Below are positions 1 through 11,449 of a stretch of 64,000 bases of DNA, in pieces. The stretch is taken from the NCBI GenBank assembly GCA_010093605.1, contig MU004186.1:1034616-1098615 (forward strand), written 5' to 3'. Source of the DNA: Lophium mytilinum. Taxonomy: Eukaryota > Ascomycota > Dothideomycetes > Mytilinidiales > Mytilinidiaceae. Every line of letters begins with the position of its first letter. The stretch's first letter is position 1. A program made the translations under genes and the position numbers. Under the pieces are notes generated by a model. It was not told the DNA's origin. It was given only the letters and a program-made list of their open reading frames with translations, and ran no database searches.

Positions 1-436
1 CTCTGTGTCTGATGAAGCTTTTGAAAAGTCACTCCCATGTCTAAGAAACCTCGATAAGGAAGTTGAGGGTCTGCAATTTTAGAGAAATGACTACGTAAAT
101 AGTAATAGGATCAGCCCCACTATCAAGCACTCACTAGCATTCCGCTCTACGCTAGCTTTAGGAAATTCTGTAAAACGAGGACCTGCATTACTTCGAAAGA
201 AGAGCGTGTTATACGACCTGGTGTTGTTAATGAGAATATACGCGTGATGACGGATCACGTCGACATTGTACATACAAGCCCCGAGGCCCCCCAATAAAAG
301 TAGGAGTGAGGTTGGAGAATTACAATAGGTTCGCAGAGATTGGTTAAGCGATGTCGGTCCGAAGAGTTGCCGAGCAACCTTAAGAATTCAGAAGCTCGAT
401 TTGAGTCACCTCGTCTTACTTCAACCGCAGAAAATC
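1..436. other. Upstream region of ILV3, no gene seen
   Basis: No open frame here resembles a protein. The last part is the ILV3 promoter and 5' leader and contains the TGAGTCA site listed separately. The rest may be the end of a gene outside the window, but nothing shows it. Confidence 0.5.
402..408 (+). promoter_or_regulatory. Gcn4/CpcA-type site (TGAGTCA) before ILV3
   Basis: TGAGTCA is a perfect copy of the 7-bp site bound by Gcn4 in yeast and CpcA/CPC1 in filamentous ascomycetes, which induce amino-acid synthesis genes during starvation. It ends 28 bp before the ATG of ILV3, a classic target of this control. It may lie in the transcribed leader rather than the core promoter. A 7-bp match can occur by chance, but the place fits. 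Confidence 0.5.
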
Positions 437-2299
437 ATGTTGCTTCCACGATTTGGGGCCTCTTTGGCTCGTCCGGCACGCTGCCAGAGCCTCCAATGGC
501 GGCAAATGTATGTCTATCGCTGCAATTGCCTCCAAATTCCCAGAGAAACTCATTAATGTGTTTGCAGGCGGACATTGTCGAGCTCATCACCCCTCCGAAA
601 ACTATCCGACGATGAAATCAACAGCATCAGCAAGCACATTACCCAGCCAAAGTCCCAGGGAGCTTCGCAAGCCATGTTATACGCGACTGGAATGAATGAC
701 GAGGACCTGAACAAGGCCCAAGTTGGGGTATCATCGGTGTGGTATTCAGGAAATCCCTGTAATATGCACTTGATGCAATTGAACAATAAAGTCACTGAGG
801 GGGTGGAAAGGGCGGGGCTCAAGGGGATGCAATTCAACACCATTGGTGTGAGTGACGGCATCTCAATGGGAACCAAGGGAATGCGCTATTCCCTCCAGTC
901 CCGAGATCTTATTGCAGACTCGATTGAGACTGTAATGGGTGGACAATGGTATGATGCGAATATCTCCATTCCTGGATGCGACAAGAACATGCCCGGAGTT
1001 ATAATGGCAATGGGTAGAGTGAATCGGCCATCCCTAATGGTGTATGGAGGTACCATCCAGCCTGGATGCGGAAAGGTCCAGGGCAATTCCTCGATCGACA
1101 TTGTGTCGGCTTTCCAGGCCTATGGTCAGTTCATTACCGGAGAAATAACCGAAGAAAAGAGGAACGATATCATCCACCATGCTTGCCCCGGGCAAGGTGC
1201 CTGCGGAGGCATGTACACCGCCAATACCATGGCCACGGCAATTGAAGTCCTGGGCATGTCTCTTCCGGGATCTTCGTCCAACCCCGCAGACTCAAAGGCT
1301 AAGCAACTAGAGTGCCTTGCTGCTGGTGGCGCAATCAAGAATCTCCTCCGAGAGGACATTCGGCCCAGCGATATTCTTACTCGCCAGGCATTCGAAGATG
1401 CCATGGTCCTTGTCAACATCACTGGAGGTTCAACAAATGCCGTCCTCCATCTGATAGCTATAGCGGATTCTGTTGGCGTCAAGCTCACAATTGACGACTT
1501 CCAAAGTGTTAGCGACAGAATTCCGCTACTCGCAGATCTTAAACCATCCGGGAAGTACGTCATGGCGGATATTTTCGACATTGGTGGAACGCCGGCGCTT
1601 CTGAAATTCCTCCTGAAAGAAGGCCTATTAGACGGAAGCCGTATCACCGTCACTGGAAAGACATTGAAAGAGAATTTGGAAAAGGCTCCAGAGTTCCCAG
1701 CCGACCAACAAATCATCCGACCCCTCAGCAACCCGCTCAAGGAGACTGGCCACATTCAGATTCTCCGCGGTAACCTCGCACCAGGCGGATGTGTTGGGAA
1801 GATCACCGGAAAGGAAGGCCTCCGCTTCGTCGGCAAAGCCAAGGTTTACGATGCCGAAGACGACTTCATCACCGCACTCGAACAGGGTGAGATCAAAAAG
1901 GGCGAGAAGACCGTCGTTGTCATCCGCTACGAGGGTCCAAAGGGCGGCCCGGGCATGCCCGAGATGCTGAAGCCCAGCTCCGCCATCATGGGAGCTGGTC
2001 TCGGGAAGGATGTTGCTCTTCTTACTGATGGGCGTTTTAGCGGTGGAAGCCATGGCTTCCTCATAGGCCACATTGTTCCCGAGGCGCAAGAGGGTGGGCC
2101 GCTTGGCCTTGTTCAGGATGGAGATGAGATCACCATCGATGCGCAGTCTAGGGAGCTGTCTGTGAATGTTAGCGACGAGGAGATGAGCAAGCGGAGGGAA
2201 GGGTGGACCGCACCACCGCTGAAGTATTCGAAGGGCACGTTGTATAAGTATGCTAGGAATGTGACCGATGCTAGCCATGGCTGCATTACTGACGCGTAG
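437..2299 (+). CDS. ILV3: Dihydroxy-acid dehydratase, mitochondrial
   Basis: Catalyses the third shared step of valine, isoleucine and leucine synthesis: dehydration of 2,3-dihydroxy acids to 2-keto acids, in the mitochondrial matrix. Exons 437-507 and 568-2299, split by a 60-nt intron with a GTATGT donor and CAG acceptor; 600 aa, close to yeast Ilv3 (585). The N-terminus ([19 protein letters not shown]) is rich in Arg, Leu and Ser with no acid, a typical mitochondrial presequence. Iron-sulfur cluster and active-site motifs are present: GCDKNMPG near residue 160, [12 protein letters not shown] near 234, and [12 protein letters not shown] near the C-terminus. Filamentous fungi often have DHAD paralogues, so this need not be the only copy. 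It converges on the Tcd gene. A TGAGTCA site precedes it. Confidence 0.95.
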
Positions 2300-2669
2300 G
2301 TGGTAAAATCTATCCTATGTACTCGGTAACGCCTTCGGTTTGGTAAAAGCGGGAGTTTGGGCTTTACGTGGTATCTCGGAGGCAGTCATTGAATTCATTT
2401 CCTCATATACCACTGTTCATAGTAAAGTTCGATTGAATCTGTGCTGTCTTCAATGAATATTGTGAAGATGATGCAAAGCTATGATGTGGATATTTTAAGG
2501 CCTGAAATATTTGGATGATGTCGCATCTTATACCACCCCGCATCTGGACCTAGTCTATTCTTTTTGTTGGTTCACGTTGATCAAATGATTGTAGATATAG
2601 TGTTTTTGATGAGGGCGTTTAATGGAGGGGTTTCCTAATAGTACAGTAGTGCGATATATATAACCAAGC
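2300..2669. other. Convergent 3' intergenic region
   Basis: A 370-bp AT-rich spacer between the 3' ends of ILV3 and the Tcd gene. It presumably holds both 3' UTRs and poly(A) sites. No gene or repeat was seen. Confidence 0.5.
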
Positions 2670-4318
2670 TTAGTAGAAGCGCTCGAAGAGTTCCTCTTTC
2701 CGCAGCCTCTCGTCAACAGCGTCTAAAACCTTCGTATCATACAGGTCTTCCAGCTTCTTGTCTCCTTTAAGGACCTCCTTTTCGTGTTCTGCCGCCTCCT
2801 CTTTGGTCATACACACAAGGTCTTTTGGCTGTAGGAGTGTGTTCTTCTGACCAGGTGTTCGCTTGTCAACAAAGCCGGCATCGGGCTTCTTCCATCTCGT
2901 CAAACAAAGTCGTGTCGAGAGGCCGCTAATGACGCTCCTGCCACGGTACACATCATCGACGAGGTAGCCCACGTCGTCTTGCGTGATGGGAATGCGGAGA
3001 CCTAGAGCATCCTCGCCTTGAGATCTAGCGAGCCTCTCTTCAAGACCGAGTAGCGAGCCCAAAATTCCGTCGTACATTTTGTCCCGTGCCTTAGAGGTAA
3101 GGTACTCGTGAGGATAGTCGGAGATTTCCAGTATGACGTGGTTCGCAACAGCCAACCCGAAAATTGCTGGCATCGTTCCAAGGACCGGCAATATCCTCAC
3201 TCTGAAATCCGGGAGAACGCCCAACTCGCCCACGCTACCCTTCTTGTACTCCTCCTCGGGTAATGGGAGTAGTTGCGCTTTCCCAGGACCAGTCTTTTCG
3301 CTCGAGAAGACGACGGGAATGCCGTCTTTGACTCCTAAAGCCCGTAGTTTCCGTCTTGTAGATTTAGAAAGTGGGTCGTCTGTGCTAGCTGATATATCAC
3401 CAATAAGGATTCTCGTTGGGTCAGACTTGCATCCGGCGCCCATTGAAGAAATCACAGGGATCTCGTGAGAATGGCAATAGTGCAGCAGCGCTACCTTGCT
3501 TTCAATGTTGTCAATTGCATCAATCACAAAGTCGGGTGCGTGTCCATCAAGTGGTGCTAGTTGGTGATCTGCTGTCTTTTTGCTGAACAATTCGTTGCGG
3601 CAGTCGAAATGTGTCCAGGGCACGACTTGCTCCAGCCGCCTGCGGATGCAGTGGACCTTCGGCGTACCGACGTCTGAGAGGGTGGCAAGGGCATGACGGT
3701 TGAGCGAAGATAGCGTGACTTGGTCGAAGTCGATGAGGCGGATCTTGGATACTCCTGAACGGGCGAGAGCGGCGGCGCAGTGGGATCCTACGCCGCCGCA
3801 GCCGACGACGATGATGAACGATGAGCGGAGCTTTGAAAGGCCTTCGTCCCCTAAGAAAACTCGATTGCGGGCTAGCTGCTCTAGAATGAGGTCTGCAATT
3901 GTTACTATAAAGTTTCTCGAAATAGGTGGTGCGTAATACCGTCATCGTAGTCACCCTGTCTTGCTCGTACGGCTAGTGCCATGCTGTGCTCGTCTTCTTT
4001 GCTTGGAGCAAAGACGTCTGCAGCCGCGCCATACTCTGTAAGCTTCACACGAAAAACTCGTAATTAGTCTTTAAAGTTCATAATTGAATCGTTATGCTGA
4101 AAATTCGAAGATGGTCAAATAAATGCGCTTACTTTTGTTGCTACATGCTCTTGGCTGATATCTGGTATAGACGCCTTCAAATCATGAACCTTAAGTTTCC
4201 GCCTAGCTGTCTGAAAGCCAATGACTGCCCCAGCTGCAATCACGCCTGATACCACGGCGGTCGTAATCAATTGCCCTCTATGGGAAGCTGTGATCCGAGA
4301 AATGAACCATGCTGACAT
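2670..4318 (-). CDS. tRNA threonylcarbamoyladenosine dehydratase (Tcd1/Tcd2 family)
   Basis: E1-like ThiF/MoeB-fold enzyme that uses ATP to close the t6A base at tRNA position 37 into cyclic t6A; yeast Tcd1 and Tcd2 sit at the mitochondrial outer membrane. Minus-strand exons 4318-4133, 4042-3940 and 3892-2670; introns of 90 and 47 nt; 503 aa. A hydrophobic stretch near residues 12-34 is a probable membrane anchor. Then come the nucleotide-binding loop VVGCGGVGSH near residue 125, RLIDFDQVTLSSLNRH, DVGTPK, VIDAIDNIESK and ISSMGAGCKSDPTRI, all closely matching yeast Tcd1 as I remember it. An in-frame ATG at 4339 would add 7 residues; the second Met was chosen because it directly precedes the anchor. 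The 47-nt intron is short even for this group. Confidence 0.9.
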
Positions 4319-5612
4319 ATTTAATCCTCGGCAGCTCAAAATGGCACGTCAGCAATTAGTGCCTTAGCCAGTATAGATATAGCGCATAGCGAGCAATTGG
4401 TGAAAAGAAATTGATGGTCTGGCCCGCGATGATTTCATGGTGTTGAATATTAACGCCAAGAGTATTATGTCATCAAGGTGGTCCGAGCGTCACAGCTACT
4501 TCATCACGGTCGACCTGCGACCTCACTTCCTCTCTACAACACGCAACAGCGAGTAAGTTTCCGCAACCTCCAAAACTTGTAACCACTAACCATCTCACAG
4601 AATCCCATTGACGAAACGCTCACAGAGCTACGGTAGCGGCCCCAGCCACTGCTTCGGCTCGGCAGGGTTTCCATACTGACCGAAACATCGAACAGAAATC
4701 GTAGGGAGCCCCAGCTCTGCTGGGTGCGGGCTGGCCTCGTGCTGTGCTCCACTGCTTGCGTCGTTGCCTTCCTCTCCTACTCGAATTCCAACCGCTACCC
4801 CCGCAGCCCGCTTTGAGCGCGCGATGACGACAATCACTTTACCGAAGCACCCCGCCTACGTTGATCTACGGAGAGACAGGCGCGCGCGCTGCACTGCGGA
4901 ATTAAAATGTAGTTTTCAATCGGAGCGCAGTCTTGGACAACTCGGGCGGTGCCTGGCAGGCGGGTTCGGTGGCGTCGCGAGAGGAGAGTGCGGGAACCGT
5001 CCAGTGATGATAGATCCGTTCAGGATCACAAAAGCCAAAATTGACGGGCAACCTGGCGACTTTGTGCTCTGGAAACAGGGTGTGGGGGAGTATGTGGTTG
5101 CCCATGAGAACACAAGAGAGCTAATCTGAGGACAATCAAATAAGCGCTGGCCTGAATATGTAGATACAGAGGGAACAGATGGGTTGATCTATTGGTCTCG
5201 ATCGATGGTGGCCATTCCTATGAAATACAACAAGCATCAAGCAATCTTCCTGTCCATTATAATATGTCGTGAAAGCATGCAGTGAAAGAAGTCTTTCTTA
5301 AAAAGTGAGTGTCTGTTGCGGAGAGATCTACGCCTCCACGTTCCATCAATTGAGAACGAGACACATTACTTGCAAAGCGTACCGCGCACGTTCAGCTTCG
5401 AGGATGAATGATTTCTTCTTGGATGGTCTTTTTACGGCATATGATTTACCAATGCCCTTCACCTGAAAGCAGCCCGTATGTTACAGTCATAAAAGTACAT
5501 CATCCCAGCGTCTGACCCCAGGTCTGACCGCTCCTTTTCTACTCGAGGTCCACCCCATAGGCCCAAAAGTCGCCCGGTTTCCTTTGTTTGACCTCCGAAT
5601 GCCCAAATTCTT
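4319..5612. other. 1.3-kb region with no convincing gene
   Basis: From 4480 a short plus-strand frame starts MSSRWSERHSY and runs into a well-formed intron (donor GTAAGT at about 4551, possible CAG acceptors at about 4601 and 4629). It can continue only about 30 codons. A 121-codon plus frame at 4764-5129 has no recognisable features. This may be a spliced leader, a non-coding RNA or a small orphan gene. 5130-5612 includes the 3' region of TIM13. Confidence 0.35.
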
Positions 5613-6034
5613 CTAAAATGACGAAGACCCAAATTGCGAGGAACTCGAATTCTTCTGTATCGCCGTGATGTATTGTTGGGAGACGGTATTCCATGCGGTC
5701 ATGTATTTCTGCAAGCAGTTCGAGAAGCAGGTTTCTTCGCCCTTGGAGAGAGAGGTGCCGGGCTTGGGGACGCATCGTTCGAAGCAGTGCTCATTGAGTT
5801 TCTATAGATTCAACAAATTAGCTAGGTTTTATAGAAGACATTGAGATAGTTGCATGCACTCATAGCAATTGGCCGCCAAGCTTAATCGTAAGGCAATGAT
5901 GAAATGGAAAGCTTTACCTCTACTAGCATCTTCGCATTCTGCATAGCAGCCTCTTGTTGGATTTGCCTCATGACCTGGGTTTTGGGGTCGCCAGAGGCGT
6001 ATGCGGACATGCCGGCGCCACCGAGGGAGTCCAT
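5613..6034 (-). CDS. TIM13: Mitochondrial import inner membrane translocase subunit Tim13
   Basis: Small Tim chaperone of the mitochondrial intermembrane space. With Tim8 it escorts hydrophobic precursors from the TOM complex to the TIM22 machinery or the SAM complex. Minus-strand exons 6034-5918 and 5801-5613, 116-nt intron, 101 aa (yeast Tim13 has 105). The defining twin CX3C motifs are both present as CFERC and CFSNC, separated by PKPGTSLSKGEET; they form two disulfides by Mia40 oxidation. Upstream is a helix (QVMRQIQQEAAMQNAKMLVE), downstream another (LQKYMTAWNTVSQQY). The larger open frame at 5539-5775 is a shadow in the wrong frame. It diverges from the lectin gene. Confidence 0.93.
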
Positions 6035-6386
6035 GATGCAAAAAAGCTCAGATGAACCGAGAAGATGAAGTTTTATGTCGGGAGGAGGATGCGATTGAAG
6101 GTGAAGCCGCAGGAAGAGTGGTGAACGGTTCGTGGAGTGTTGATGGAATCGATGATGGAACCCTGCTTCTCCGCCGGAGGTTCCAAAGTTTCGCTTCGTC
6201 TTAGCCGCTGATCGCCCTAGGTAAAGGACAGCTGTTTCACACGCGCCTCAAACCATCCTCGTGAGGGCAACCCACCACTCCTTTCCTTTTCTTCTTCCTT
6301 GCGCGGAGTCTATTCTTCACTTCCTAGAGCTATACATTAGCTTCAGATCCCGTTCGTCCCCTTTTAGCGGAGTGAAGGAGCACAGG
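6035..6386. promoter_or_regulatory. Divergent promoter, TIM13 / lectin
   Basis: A 352-bp spacer between two divergent start codons. It must hold both promoters and 5' leaders. No clear TATA box or named site was recognised. Confidence 0.5.
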
Positions 6387-7608
6387 ATGCTGCTCTCACG
6401 ACCATGGACTAGCCTTTGGCTATTGGCGGGGAGTTTGACTGGAGTTCTGGGAATAGGGCTCTCTGAACATCCTGATATCAAGGCGATCGCGGTAGGATCA
6501 TCAGCGTGTGGACAAGATTACAGTGGCTGACGGTTGGTATAGCTACGGACACACAGTCTTGAACCTGTGAGCACACCCCCACAACGAACGCGACTATGAA
6601 TTTGATTCTGACCTGTCCATTCTATAGCCCTATCTCGATTCCGATATGCAAAGTCGTTGGTGGGACTTTGGCGGAGACACCATTGTGCGGACCGACAAAT
6701 ATGTCCGTCTTGCTTCCGACAAGCCCTCGAAAACAGGGTGGATATTCTCGCGCGTACCACTGACAGCCACCAACTGGGAAGTGAGTACACAAGACTGAAA
6801 GGCTTCAATTGAAAATGCTGCAAGGCGCATGTTCCCCAGACTAACCCCCTCCGCAGATCCTCATCGACTTCAAGATCCACGGCCAAGGGAACCTCTACGG
6901 CGATGGCTTCGCAATGTGGCTCACGAAACAGCGGGCGCAGGCCGGACCAGTCTTCGGATCTGTCGACAACTTCGAGGGTCTAGGAATAATCTTCGATACG
7001 TACAAGAACAACCGGCCAGGGACCGTATTCCCCTATGTTCTGGCTGTGATGGGTGATGGGAAGACCCCCTACGATAAGGACAACGACGGCAAGGCCAACG
7101 AGCTGGCTGGCTGCTCTGTACGTTCTCTTTCATATTCATGCGCTGAAATAAGCGCTAACATCACATCTCACAGGCTCGCGGCATGCGCAACCAAAACCAC
7201 GCCACCAAAGCGAAACTGACCTACTTCCAAGACGAATCTTTAAAGCTAGAATTGGCATACAAGAACGAAGACGAATGGACCGAATGCTTCAATATCCCCA
7301 ACGTCAAAGTGCCACCGGTCGCCTACCTGGGCTTCTCCGCAGAGACTGGCGAGCTCTCCGACAACCACGACATCCTCTCTGTTAACACCAAGAATCTCTA
7401 CGTCCATAACTCCGGCACTAATGCCGGCACGAGCGCTCCTAGCAGCCCCGGCAAGGGCGGATCCCGGTACGACAAGTACGCCGCCAAGAAGGAGAAGGGT
7501 AGCTGGACCTGGTTTTTCTTGAAGTTCGTCCTCTTTGGATTGGTGGTTACGGGTGGATATGTTGGCTTTACGGCGTACAGGGCAAGGCAGCGGAGTTCGA
7601 GGTTCTAG
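6387..7608 (+). CDS. L-type lectin cargo receptor (VIP36/Emp46-47-like)
   Basis: Type I membrane lectin of the early secretory pathway, expected to bind high-mannose glycoproteins and carry them between ER and Golgi. Exons 6387-6491, 6543-6566 (only 24 nt), 6628-6780, 6857-7117 and 7174-7608, all phase 0; 325 aa. Signal peptide at residues 1-24 (MLLSRPWTSLWLLAGSL...). The lectin domain follows: RWWDFGGDTIVRT, GDGFAMWLTKQ, DNFEGLGIIFDTY (the Asp is a probable calcium or sugar ligand) and TGELSDNHDI. A Ser/Gly-rich linker leads to a transmembrane segment (FFLKFVLFGLVVTGGYVGF) and a short basic tail ending RQRSSRF; a terminal aromatic residue is typical of ER-export signals in this family. Confidence 0.9.
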
Positions 7609-8254
7609 GCTGAGGTAAGAAAACTATGGCATGGGAGTTCAGTCGGGTTTGGGCGCGGTGTGTATGATCAACTTTGGAAAAGAAGGTGATCAGTGCATGT
7701 GCAGAATCTCAAGCGTTCTGGGAGGGTGGGGACGTTCTTGAAAACACTGGAAGTTCTTCAGTAGCTCACTGAGAGATCTATAACCTCGCAAACAGGTCCA
7801 ATTGGCTATGCTGTGATTCTATGACTCGCTTTATAGGAGACTGTGGGAGACTGGAGTTGATGCTTCCAAATCGTTATGTCAAGCTGTTCAAGTGAGTACA
7901 GTGTCTCCTATATTATTCAGGATTGCAAGAAAGAATCGAGACGGTGCAGCAGCAGAATAAGTATCGTAAAATGAAGACTTCCTCTTGATAGGAAGCGCTC
8001 CGCGACAATCCAGCCTATAAAAATCTGACTCAAAATTAGGATACCCCATCCACGCCCTCATATCCATGTCGTAGCCGTAGGTCCAGTCCAGCTTGTAGAA
8101 GCCGTTTGCAAGAGCTCCAAATCCGTGTGTTGCCATACAAAATTTCATACCTTACCCAACCTTCACGCAGGATCTTTCCCCCCTCCGTTATAGCAACCAA
8201 GTCCGAAAAGGAGTTAATTCTTTTGCCGCCCCCTTTTACTTCAAATCGAATCGC
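7609..8254. other. Intergenic region, no gene seen
   Basis: Between convergent genes. A minus-strand 86-codon frame (7888-8148) has no signal or motif and is probably chance. The rest looks like 3' UTR sequence. Confidence 0.4.
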
Positions 8255-9277
8255 TCAAGCATTCGATCTCCGTGGTCGCTTGTTGTCCCCGTGGACCAAT
8301 TCATCCCCGCCACGTCTCTTTCGTGCACCTGGAAGGTAGTATATCTTCGTTCCGCTCACGCCCGGCACCGAGAAGCCCACGTTGAGCCACTTGGGGATTG
8401 CGACACGTTTGACCGGTGCTGTCAAATACTCGACTGCCTGTAATGAAAGCTCAGCCAGCTTTGATGACGAGATATTTTCCATATCAAGTGGGTAATCGAC
8501 AAAGTATGACAAGATACACGCTATCGTCAAGTCGACATGCTTCAGGTTTGGACACATTCTTTCGAAGGTAGCGATAGCCCTCTCAATCGTAAGTGCTAGC
8601 TTATCAGCCTCCCAGCACGTTGTGCGCATATCGTATTGTAAGCGTTGGAACTTTTGGGTGATATCCGGCGGAACGTAAAGAAGCGCGTCAAAATCTAGTC
8701 CGTACTGGCAGAATCTGATAGGACGACCAGTCGTGAACACGTTTCGTTCGTAGAATCGTGCCTCTGCTTCACGGTGAACCTGTTGGCTGACTGCGAAAAG
8801 GGCGAGGCTTTTTAGACGATTAGCACCACACCAGCCGCTGCGAAGTCTGGAATCGCGCCTGAAATCGCGGTCGAAATTGCGCTCTATTGTGCCTCTGGCT
8901 GTGAGGGCGAGTTCGTAGATCATGGTGCGCACTTCACCGGGCAAATCGAGAAAGCTTAGACGACTCGAGTCGATCTTCGTCCATCCTTGGATCTCGTGAG
9001 AGCAGTGGCCTTCGGTATATTCGGTTCGCCATTCGATTGTCGTTCTGGCGCCCTTGGGGCCAAGGTACTGCATCTCAAGGTCTGCGAAGAGTTCGCTAAT
9101 GTGTGGTAGTCCAACCCGGTCTGCCATCTTGCCCTGCCCTATGAACTTCGCACACCCGTCACGGAGCCGGCTCCTGTACGAGATTTGGTAGGGAATGCTG
9201 TCCACGCGAAAAAAATCCATTTTTATCACGACTTGTGTGGCTAATGTTCCTGATGTAACCAAATCAGTAAATGTCAC
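8255..9277 (-). CDS. Uncharacterised protein with LPGEVRTMIYE motif
   Basis: Single open frame of 340 aa. Function unknown. Near residues 109-125 it has LSFLDLPGEVRTMIYELAL, a motif I know from large families of Pezizomycotina proteins (2EXR-like or F-box-like N-terminal helices). Those families usually carry it near the N-terminus, so either the first 100 residues are an extension or the real start is further in. The central part (TFERMCPNLKHVDLTIACIL) resembles the strand-helix pattern of such proteins. No membrane segment or signal peptide. Alternative starts are Met20 and Met51. The family tends to be lineage-specific and multi-copy. Confidence 0.6.
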   Translation of the reverse strand: MTFTDLVTSGTLATQVVIKMDFFRVDSIPYQISYRSRLRDGCAKFIGQGKMADRVGLPHISELFADLEMQYLGPKGARTTIEWRTEYTEGHCSHEIQGWTKIDSSRLSFLDLPGEVRTMIYELALTARGTIERNFDRDFRRDSRLRSGWCGANRLKSLALFAVSQQVHREAEARFYERNVFTTGRPIRFCQYGLDFDALLYVPPDITQKFQRLQYDMRTTCWEADKLALTIERAIATFERMCPNLKHVDLTIACILSYFVDYPLDMENISSSKLAELSLQAVEYLTAPVKRVAIPKWLNVGFSVPGVSGTKIYYLPGARKRRGGDELVHGDNKRPRRSNA

Positions 9278-10163
9278 CTTATGCGTAAGACCTCCAGCCG
9301 TTATGCTTCAACTTACAACTTGCGGAACCTTGCGTCTGAGGCACGTTGGCTAGACTCGATAAGATGATGGGCCAGAGTCGATAAGCGGATGGAGGGAGTA
9401 AACGTGAAAGTGATGTCCTGGAACTATTTATTGTGAGTAGGCCGCGACGCGCACGTGGCACAAATATCGTTCCCTGGTTGAGTAAAACAGTACCAAATCT
9501 AGCCTGGTAGGCTAAGCAATGGTCCGGAATCAAAGTCTTGGTGTCACGAAACAAGGAGCTGTAGGCCGTGTATGTGATGTATTGGATGATGCTGATGTTG
9601 TAGGAGAGAAGCGGTTCGGAGGAAGGGGAGGCTATATACAAAAGGTAACGTGCGCCTGCCTGCCCTAGCTTCCATCGCTACTCGCTAACACTTAGAGCTT
9701 GATCAAATATTCTCAGGCTTCTTAAGATCTCGTAAGCAGCGGGATAACTTAGTATAAAGAGCTAAGGAGATGCGCCGTAGACAGAAAATGAATGAGGGAG
9801 TTGATGCGTCCAATTTGAAAAAATTAACCAATCAGAAAGGTGTATCGTGGTGCTACCTGGTCTGAGTTCTGCATAGAAGGGTGCTCTGATGCTCACATGG
9901 AATAGCTTGGAAAGCTGGATGTAAACTTTTATACCTAAATAAACAGTTTTACACCTTTGATCCTAAAAAAAGACTGGACTTACGTAGTTGAGTACTACAA
10001 GACCTTGGAACTCTCTCCATTGGCCCACCCTAACCTTAGTGTACATGAACTAACGACCTTCTAGAGCGCATTCTCCCACGTAGGCACACCTTCCGTGTAG
10101 AGCTAATCTTGGAACGCATCTCTTCCATTCCTCGGTAGCGTAGCATGTCAAAACCCAGGCCGG
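9278..10163. other. Intergenic region, no gene seen
   Basis: About 890 bp. A minus-strand 120-codon frame (9279-9641) directly upstream of the LPGEVR gene is low in complexity and probably its promoter. 9640-10160 is AT-rich with no open frame or repeat that I can name. Confidence 0.4.
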
Positions 10164-11449
10164 CTAATTGAGCGGCTTATGTGGCTTCAACTCCGTCATG
10201 ATATCCGCGCCACCGTCTTGCATACCAACCCTCATCCAATCCGGAAGTGCCCTCGTCGGCGGGGAGATATAAGCAAAAGCAGGGATTGAAAGATTCTGCG
10301 CCTTTCCACTCCACAGCACATTTGATATACATTCACCAAGGTCTTCAGGCTTGAGGGTCGGCATGAAGAAATTCGAGGGACCCTTGATCCCGGTGAACAT
10401 CTTCGTCTTGACCGCTGAGGGACAGAGACAGGAGAGCCGGACTTATACAGGTTAGAACTTGTTTGAATGGAAAGTTTGTAATCTTAAAGTTCAGGCTTAC
10501 CGGCAGGTGCTTTGTAGTTGTGCTTCATCTCAGTCTGAAGGCCTTCATAGATGGAGATTGCAGCCGCTTTGGTGGCGGCGTAGTCTGTGACACCTGCGGT
10601 GGCTAGATGACCGGTCTGAGATGCAATGATAAGGAAGTGGCCGTGGTTCGCTTGCACCATTTTCGGAAGGAAGGCCTTCGCCGTCCATATAACTCCAAGG
10701 TTATTCACTCCGAAGGTCCTGCAGAGACGTTAGGAAACCAAATTACGGAGGGTCTTAGGATTAGGTTTCTTACAATTCGATGTCGCGTTTGGTTGCTTCT
10801 AGGATTGGCTTTCCTCGACATATTCCGGCACAGGCGACTACGCATGTAGGATCACCTACCTCTCTACATCACAGAGATTAGCAAAAAGTTGACCCGTGAG
10901 CCTAGGAGAAATGACCTACTTAGATATCTTAGCCGCAACTGCGAAGACTGCCTCGTAATTGCTCAAATCACACTTATAGTAGTACACATTCGAAGCTACA
11001 CCAGTCAGTGAACGTAGATCTCGTCATTGCTTCCATAAATCGAGAAACTCACGTTTGGTAAAGGTAAGATCCAACACATCGATGACTACTACTTTAGAGC
11101 CTCTCGAGGCAAGCTTCTGCACCGTTGCAGCTCCAATACCTCCAGCACCGCCCGTGACGACAATGATTTCTTTATCCCAGTCATACTTGTCGCTCACTCC
11201 GTTATTAAGGGCCCTCCTGCTCAACGCACGATTCGTCCGTAGCAAAAGGCCCAGTGCTATCACTACAACGGCTTTCTGGAGGATTGGCGGTAATGGTCGC
11301 GCAATAGTGTAAGGAATCAGTCCATCGCTTGGTAGCAAAACGAATTTGTTGTCTGTAAAATAGTGGATTGCAGCTGTCCCAAGCGCTGCCAACCACGGAT
11401 TGAGAATGGTTTTGTCGACCAAGAGTAAAAGATCCCCAATTGACACCAT
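10164..11449 (-). CDS. Short-chain dehydrogenase/reductase, membrane-anchored (SDR16C/RDH-like)
   Basis: NAD(P)-dependent oxidoreductase with a Rossmann fold, most like the retinol dehydrogenase / DHRS group; the fungal substrate is unknown. Minus-strand exons 11449-11053, 10995-10920, 10863-10774, 10718-10501 and 10441-10164; introns 55-59 nt; 352 aa. The N-terminus has hydrophobic stretches (NPWLAALGTAAIHYF and ILQKAVVVIALGLLL), consistent with ER or lipid-droplet attachment. Then the cofactor loop IIVVTGGAGGIGAATV (TGxxxGxG), VVIDVLDL, NNLGVIW, the catalytic Ser (IIASQTGH) and YAATK (YxxxK). All catalytic residues are present. The exon joins restore a continuous SDR domain, which supports them. 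Confidence 0.88.

Noticed and set aside
1126-2278. Long minus-strand frames inside ILV3
   Set aside because: Shadows of a strongly coding plus-strand gene; no motif of their own.
5539-5775. 78-codon minus frame
   Set aside because: Overlaps TIM13 exon 2 in the wrong frame; the twin CX3C frame explains the DNA.
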